Shown piece after piece: positions 35,301 through 64,000 of a stretch of DNA of 64,000 bases. Within the stretch, counting starts at the first letter, position 1. Every line of letters begins with the position of its first letter. Both the position numbers and the translations under genes were made by a program. The notes beneath the pieces are model-generated. The model made no database searches. It was not told the DNA's origin and saw only the letters and a list, made by a program, of their open reading frames with translations. This DNA is from Cricetomys ansorgei (Eukaryota > Chordata > Mammalia > Rodentia > Nesomyidae): contig JAMJFZ010001074.1 in NCBI GenBank assembly GCA_026225945.1, positions 1,325,501 to 1,389,500 of the forward strand. The letters run 5' to 3'.

Positions 35301-37454
35301 CCTCCAGATGGTGGCGTACTCTTGTAGCAGCAGCACTGGGGAAGTAGAGGCAAGAGAGTCACGAGTTCAGGGTCATCCTTGGGTATGTGTCGAGTCAAGG
35401 GCACTCCGGGCTAGGTGAGACCCTGTCAAAAATCCAAACAGACAAAAACAAATTTTTTTTAAAAAGTGCAGGTACAACACAATGCGTAAGTGATGAGTGT
35501 CAGGTGTGGTGGTGTATACCTATAATCCCAGCACCCTTTAGTTTTCTTTCTTTTTCTTTTTTTTCTATTTCTAATTTAGGATAAATTGGTTTTTCAGTAT
35601 AGCTTCCCAAATTGGAAGCTTAAATTGTTGATTTCAAGTTTTACTTTTTTTAAACCAAATAATTTTTTAAATAAATTTTTTAAAATAAATAAATTTAATC
35701 CATTTAGTGTGTCTGGTGAGCGAACCGTTCCTGCTGCATTCCTCCAGCCTCTTGAATTTTTAAGATTTCTGCTGTTGATTTTTACAATCAGCTGTTGTTC
35801 CTCACATGTTTCTTCCTTATGGTTTTATGTTCCTGTTTCATAGTTGCATAGATGCTTCTCTCAGAATATGCTTTGGTGTGCTTTTATTTCCTGCAGTGTC
35901 TCGTCCTCCAGATTCCTTTTATTGGATTAGTGTCTGTGTATTCGTGTACATTTCTAGGTATGTGGCATAATGGCATATTTGACAGTGTAACAAGAGCTAA
36001 CAGGTTTTATTGAATCAGGATGCCATATATTGTTACTGAAAATACTTCAGAAATGTACCGTGATTTAAGCTTGTAAGCATAATTGTTGTAACTTTGAAAA
36101 TAACTTTTTCTACTCTGTCTTTGGAGTTTAGTTGTTTCCATGGAATGTGCTTAAAAGTATGAATTTCTGTTTATTTTTATTGTGAAATGATGTATTACTT
36201 TTATCTGTTGAGTTTTTCATGAAATCTGGAAAAAAGTTTTTGGCATTGCTTTCAAATGAATTTTTCCCATGCTTTTTTCCCCTTATGGAACTCTATTCTC
36301 ATTTTGCTGTTAGATCTCTAATTTCTATGTAGCTCTTCCTCATTTCTCTGGGCTTCTTTGTAGTTAATGGCTCTCATTGTGCTCTCCACTTCTGAATCCT
36401 CTGTAGCCTTAGTTCATGCCTTTCAATCATAATTAGTTCTTAAAAGCCTTCTTATCTCACTCCTGTTCACCCTCTATTCCAGGAAACATTTGAATGTTTT
36501 TAATTATCTATATCCCTTTGTTTGTATATATTCTTAGGAAATTTGCATTGCTTTATTGTGCTTTACAAAAATGGTAGTTGAGAACACTGTGGAAGTCATT
36601 CACTATAGATGGACTTGAAGAACATAGCCTTCTACTTTCTGGATTAATTTATATTGCTTTAAAAAAAGCCATTTAACTTTAGATGACTGGATTTCCTGTA
36701 GACATACAGTTAGCTTTCAGATTTAATAGATTCAGGCTTATGTTCTGTGTAATGGCGTTCTTTCATATTATTGATGGGGAAACTGATCACTGGATTGCAG
36801 TGTATTACCCAACCCTAACATCGTGAAGTTCCCCATCAGACTTTTCCTCTAAAGTCTTAACAGTCATCATAACCATTGCTTAGCCCTTTTATTGCATTAG
36901 GACCTATGAAGATATGATTTATTAAAAAATGTCTGCATTTATTAACTGGAATTCAATGTGCCCTTGGCCATTATTGTATTGTCTGGAAGTGTATTTTATA
37001 AGTAAGTGAAGGATTAGTTCTCTGCTCATCTTTCTTAATTCATTAATTTTAAGAGTAGTATACCCTAGCAACCCCCTAGTAGGTGGGATGCTTTGGTTTG
37101 GGGCTTAATGCTATTATGATTGCTTGGTTCTAAAACCTTATTTGATTTGTTTTCAGTTCTGTATACTCTTCATTATTTTGATGTTCACTTGTCTCATTTA
37201 AGCCAGAAAGAGCTCCTTAACTTGTATTCTTTCCTTCTGATGTTGGTCCCTGGTAGATTCTTGGAATGTTGCAAGTTTATTTGGTGGAGTTTCCTGTCTC
37301 AGCTACTTCACAGATATTTTCATAAAACTAGCTCTAGTTTTCTGTGCTCTACTTTTGTATGTAGTATATTTTATATTGTTTAACTTTAAGTATTTGTAAC
37401 TTTTCATTATGAATTATTATTTGACTTATGAGTTATTTAGATGTTTTAAGATTC

Positions 37455-37750
37455 TTAATAGCTGGACAGGAGAGAAAGGTCAGTGAGAAAGAGTGCTTGC
37501 CATGTGGGATTAGGACTTGAGTTTGAGGTTATAGTACCCACGGTAAAGTCAGGCATGGCCATGTGCCTATAACCCCAACACTGTGGGACACGTCAATCCT
37601 GGGAGCCCATTGGCCAGCCCACTTGGCTGAAATGATGGTCTCTCAGTGAGAGACCCTGTCTTAAGTCAGTTAGTAGAGAGTGGTAGAGGAAGCTATGGAT
37701 TGTCCTCCAGGTCTCCACTTGCATGCGTACATTCATGCATCACATGCTCA
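37455..37750 (+). mobile_element. B4/RSINE-type composite SINE
   Basis: A degraded tRNA head (GAGAAAGGTCAGTGAGAAAG), then CATGTGCCTATAACCCCAAC, GGCCAGCCCACTTGGCTGAA and AGTGAGAGACCCTGTCTTAA match the RSINE/B4 layout also seen at 22985. Confidence 0.55.
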
Positions 37751-37977
37751 CCCCTACCCCCACCCCAGTGCAGTGGCTTGTGTGTGCAGATGCTGTTGTC
37801 AAAGTTGGCTTTCATGTCATTTTCATGTAGAGACCATTTTTCTACCTAAGTTATTGAAAAGAAATAATGTTTAACTTTATTTTTGTTTCTACCCCTTTAG
37901 TTGTATTGACACAAAGTAGATGGTGTAATGTTTTATGGTAGACAATTAAATATATTATTGCATTTTTTATTTTCTAG

Positions 37978-61388
<23,411 letters not shown>

Positions 61389-61404
61389 TAAGAATTATAT
61401 TTGT

Positions 61405-61530
61405 TAGGTGTGGTGGCAACTTGGGAGGCAGAGGCAGGTGGATCTTTGTGAGTTCAAGGTCAGCTTGGTTTATAGAGAGAGGACAGCCAGGGTTACACAG
61501 AGAAACCCTATCTTGGAAAAACCTATATAT
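61405..61530 (+). mobile_element. B1 SINE
   Basis: GTGTGGTGGCAACTTGGGAGG (with an internal deletion), GGTGGATCTTTGTGAGTTC and GGGTTACACAGAGAAACCCT. Confidence 0.82.
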
Positions 61531-61624
61531 ATGTATGTATATATATTTGATGCTTGCAAAAGAACAATGTAAGTTGTTAAGAACAGTCAGTACCACAAAC
61601 TTATGTGAAATAATCTCTAAGATT

Positions 61625-61715
61625 ATTATACTATCATATAATTATAATTAAATATATGATTATATAATATGCTATATATATATTATAACATGATATAATA
61701 CAATATAATATTCCA
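61625..61715. repeat. (TA)-rich tract
   Basis: About 90 bp of ATATA/TTATAT text. Confidence 0.7.
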
Positions 61716-61889
61716 TGATTATGCCAAGAACTAGAACATGACAGTATCAGGTCTACTTTAGCCTTCTTTTTTCTCTCCTCAGGAATTAGCTACTAGGCTA
61801 TCTACTGTGTGTATTATTTTTTTACATGAGTATCTTTACAGAATACATTACTTTATTATGCTTATTAAGAATAATGAGGATTATTTTAT

Positions 61890-62280
61890 ATATGAATATT
61901 GTTTATGTTTCTAGTTTATGCATAGTCTGCAACAATAGCCTGTTCAACTTCACTGCTGTTAAATATTTTGTGAATGTGTGACAATTTGTTCATCAAACCA
62001 TGGACTTCTAGGTTGTTTCTTGTTTCTACTAGGGCAAACAGTAGTTCTAAAACATGTCTAGGATTGGAATTTCTGAGCCAATTAGATTGGTCAACATTCA
62101 GTTTCACAGAATATTTCCAAATTGTTTTGCAAAGAGACTGTATCAGTTCTCACCATCAGGCTGTTAAGTTCCTCACTGGTCTACATATTTTCCAGATGTG
62201 GTGTTACTAGACTGCTTAACTTTGTCCGCTCCAAGGTAATTCTCAACAGAGTCGTTATTAGCGTATTTCATGTTTTTTAG
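61890..62280 (-). mobile_element. Old L1 3' fragment, antisense
   Basis: TCTAGGTTGTTTCTTGTTTC, CTAGGATTGGAATTTCTGAG, CAAATTGTTTTGCAAAGAGA and GTATCAGTTCTCACCATCAG follow the antisense of an old L1 3' end. Confidence 0.55.
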
Positions 62281-62779
62281 CAAGTAAAGTGCCTTATTTC
62301 ATATTTACAGAACACACGCATTGTTTGTGAGATACTCATTCACACTTTTGACTATTTTTTATTTGTTATCTCTTTTTTCCAACTGGTTTGTAGTGTGTAT
62401 GTTACAAACTGTAGATTCTCCCTCCTTCATGTTTAAAGTAACAGATAATAATGGCTCATATTTATGAGGAGGGCATTTTGATAATTTGGAAAATATATAG
62501 AATGTGTAGTGGCCAAATCAAGGTAGTCATCATTTCCAGCTCCTTAAAGCCTTATTATTTCTTTGTTTTGAGAGACTTCAGGTTCCTCTGCAAGTTCCTT
62601 ACAAAGTGTGGATTGTGAGGTTTATACTGCGGCAGCCATCATCCGACTCCTTTTCTCTCCTTCTTTTTACCCTTTCTAATTGTTATAGTATCCACGCATG
62701 ACTGAAACCAAGTAATATTTATCTCTCTGTGATTGTGAACTTAATCTAATGTCTGACCTCCGGTTGTAACCACATTGCT

Positions 62780-63885
62780 AAATGACAGGATTTCATTTTT
62801 GTCCTGGCTGAGTAATATTCCATTATGTCTTTACCCCACATTGTAAATTCATTTCTGTGTTGATGCACACCTCATTTGATTTAACATTGTGGCTGGTAAG
62901 AACAGTGCTACAATAAAAGGATGAGAAATCTCTCTTTTTTCTTTGTTTTTGTTGTTTCTTTTGGTGTAGAACAGTACAGGGCACTCAGGGTCTTGCTATC
63001 TTAGGCTAGCCTGGGCTCACTGTGTAGCTCTGGCTGAGCTCAAATCCTCAGCCCTCCTGCCTGTGCCTCCTAAGTGCTGGGGTCACAGACCTTTGCCACC
63101 ATGTCCATCTTATCTCTGATTAATTATTTAATTTCATCTGAGTAGGTGATTAGTTGGATCATAAGGTAGTTCTGCTTTTGGCTTATTGAGGACCTCCTGT
63201 ACTGTTTTTCCTAATGACTGTACTACTGTGCATGCCCATCAACAGTGTCTAAGAGTTGTTGCCGGTTTTTTGTTTTATTTTATTTTATTTTATTTTATTT
63301 ATTTTTTTTTTTTAACAAACTAACCAGCCTCAGACTGTTTGGATTTTTCAGTTCCCATTAGCTTCTTGTCAGAATATATTTTCTTGTTTAACAGTGTTTT
63401 CTCCTGATCTCCATGCTTTAGTCTGCACACTTTTTCCTTTGTTACACAGGAGAGGCTTAATTTGATGTCCATTTTGTTATCTATGCTTTGGGTTTTCTTT
63501 TTAAAGTTTGTTTTCTGTCTCAGCCCTTGAGTGCTAGGATTATAGGCACGAGCCACCATACCTGCTGTGCTTTAGATCCTTATGAAGAATACAAAGAGAC
63601 AGCGAGAGATCTATGTATGCATAAGTTTTAAATACTTTTTCCTGCGTTTTCTTCTAGTAGGTTCATATTTTTAGTTCTTACATTGGCTTTTGGTTCATTT
63701 TGAGGAAATTTTGTACATGGGGAGAGATAGGGACCTAGGGTTTATTCTTCTGTGTGCTGAGTGAACAATCATTTTATAGCACTGTTTATTGAGGAAGCTG
63801 TTTTGTTTTGTTTTTTTCTCCAGTGAATGTTTTGACACCATTGTTGAAAATCAGGTGGCTTAAATGGGTGGATTTATTTTGGGGC
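62780..63885 (-). mobile_element. L1 ORF2-end/3' fragment, antisense, interrupted by SINEs
   Basis: GAGTAATATTCCATTATGTC, TTGGATCATAAGGTAGTTCTG, CCCATCAACAGTGTCTAAGA, then GGTTCATTTTGAGGAAATTTT, TTTGACACCATTGTTGAAAAT and TCAGGTGGCT follow L1 antisense from the 3'UTR into ORF2. Minus-strand B1-like pieces interrupt it at about 62945-63115 and 63490-63570, and a (TTTTA)n run at 63271-63314. It is not coding. Confidence 0.65.
62945..63115 (-). mobile_element. B1-like SINE, minus strand
   Basis: CAGGGTCTTGCTATCTTAGG, CTCAGCCCTCCTGCCTGTGC and AAGTGCTGGGGTCACAGACC. Confidence 0.6.
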
Positions 63886-63915
63886 TTTCTGTTCTGCTGT
63901 TGTGTGTGGTATGTG

Positions 63916-63917
<2 letters not shown>

Positions 63918-63959
<42 letters not shown>
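63918..63959. repeat. (TG)n microsatellite
   Basis: Twenty-one uninterrupted TG units at the right end of the window. Confidence 0.95.
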
Positions 63960-63960
<1 letters not shown>

Positions 63961-64000
63961 GTTTGTTTTGTTTTGTTTTTTGTTTTCCAGTCAGGGTTCT

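Larger units (their letters stand above)
27913..37977 (+). other. Zfyve16: Zfyve16 intron 1, about 10 kb
   Basis: Runs from donor GTAAGA (27913) to acceptor TTTTATTTTCTAG (ending 37977). Recognisable contents are listed separately: an LTR-like element with a B1, a small hAT transposon, several B1 and B3 copies and old L1 pieces. No further exon is recognised, but an alternative 5'UTR exon cannot be excluded by eye. About 28260-30100 and 35456-37450 hold no repeat that I can name with confidence. Confidence 0.6.

Overview
This window looks like a chromosomal segment from a muroid rodent. The evidence is dense B1, B2/B3, B4 and ID SINEs on both strands, rodent MaLR (MT-type) LTRs, old L1 pieces, long GT, GAAA and CT simple repeats, and two genes that are neighbours on human 5q14.1 and (from memory) mouse chromosome 13. 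Several B1 copies share the variant GTTACAACAGAGAAACC, where the house-mouse and rat B1 consensus as I remember it reads GGCTACACAGAGAAACC. The species may therefore be neither Mus musculus nor Rattus; I cannot name it.

Layout. 1-13.6 kb is intergenic and full of nested retroelements. 14223-15368 (+) is an intact single-exon gene, Spz1 (testis bHLH-zip transcription factor), with its polyadenylation signals at 15529-15546. 15.8-27.3 kb is intergenic. A CpG island at about 27.3-28.2 kb holds a TATA-less promoter and non-coding first exon of Zfyve16 (endofin), which runs on the + strand through the rest of the window. Its start codon is at 38017, and thirteen coding exons can be placed exactly by splice sites and homology (last one 61255-61335). 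They encode about residues 1-1340; the final ~200 residues lie beyond the right edge.

The two genes share no pathway. SPZ1 is a nuclear factor of spermatogenic cells. Endofin is an early-endosomal FYVE protein that binds PI3P, anchors BMP Smads and docks PP1.

The most notable result is that the Zfyve16 reading frame, as written here, is broken twice although every splice site is intact. One break is a one-base shortfall in the large exon (40443-40465) that leads to a stop at 40509-40511, upstream of the FYVE domain. The other is a 95-bp insertion inside an otherwise 105-bp exon at 58918-59117. Other observations are a 19-bp perfect inverted repeat of NRF1-like sites in the promoter, an intronic minisatellite of 19-bp units, an LTR-like element nested in a B1, two full-length copies of a small hAT-type transposon, and an unnamed dispersed repeat present twice within 5.5 kb. 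I see no CRISPR array, bacterial operon, RNA gene or other unusual system.
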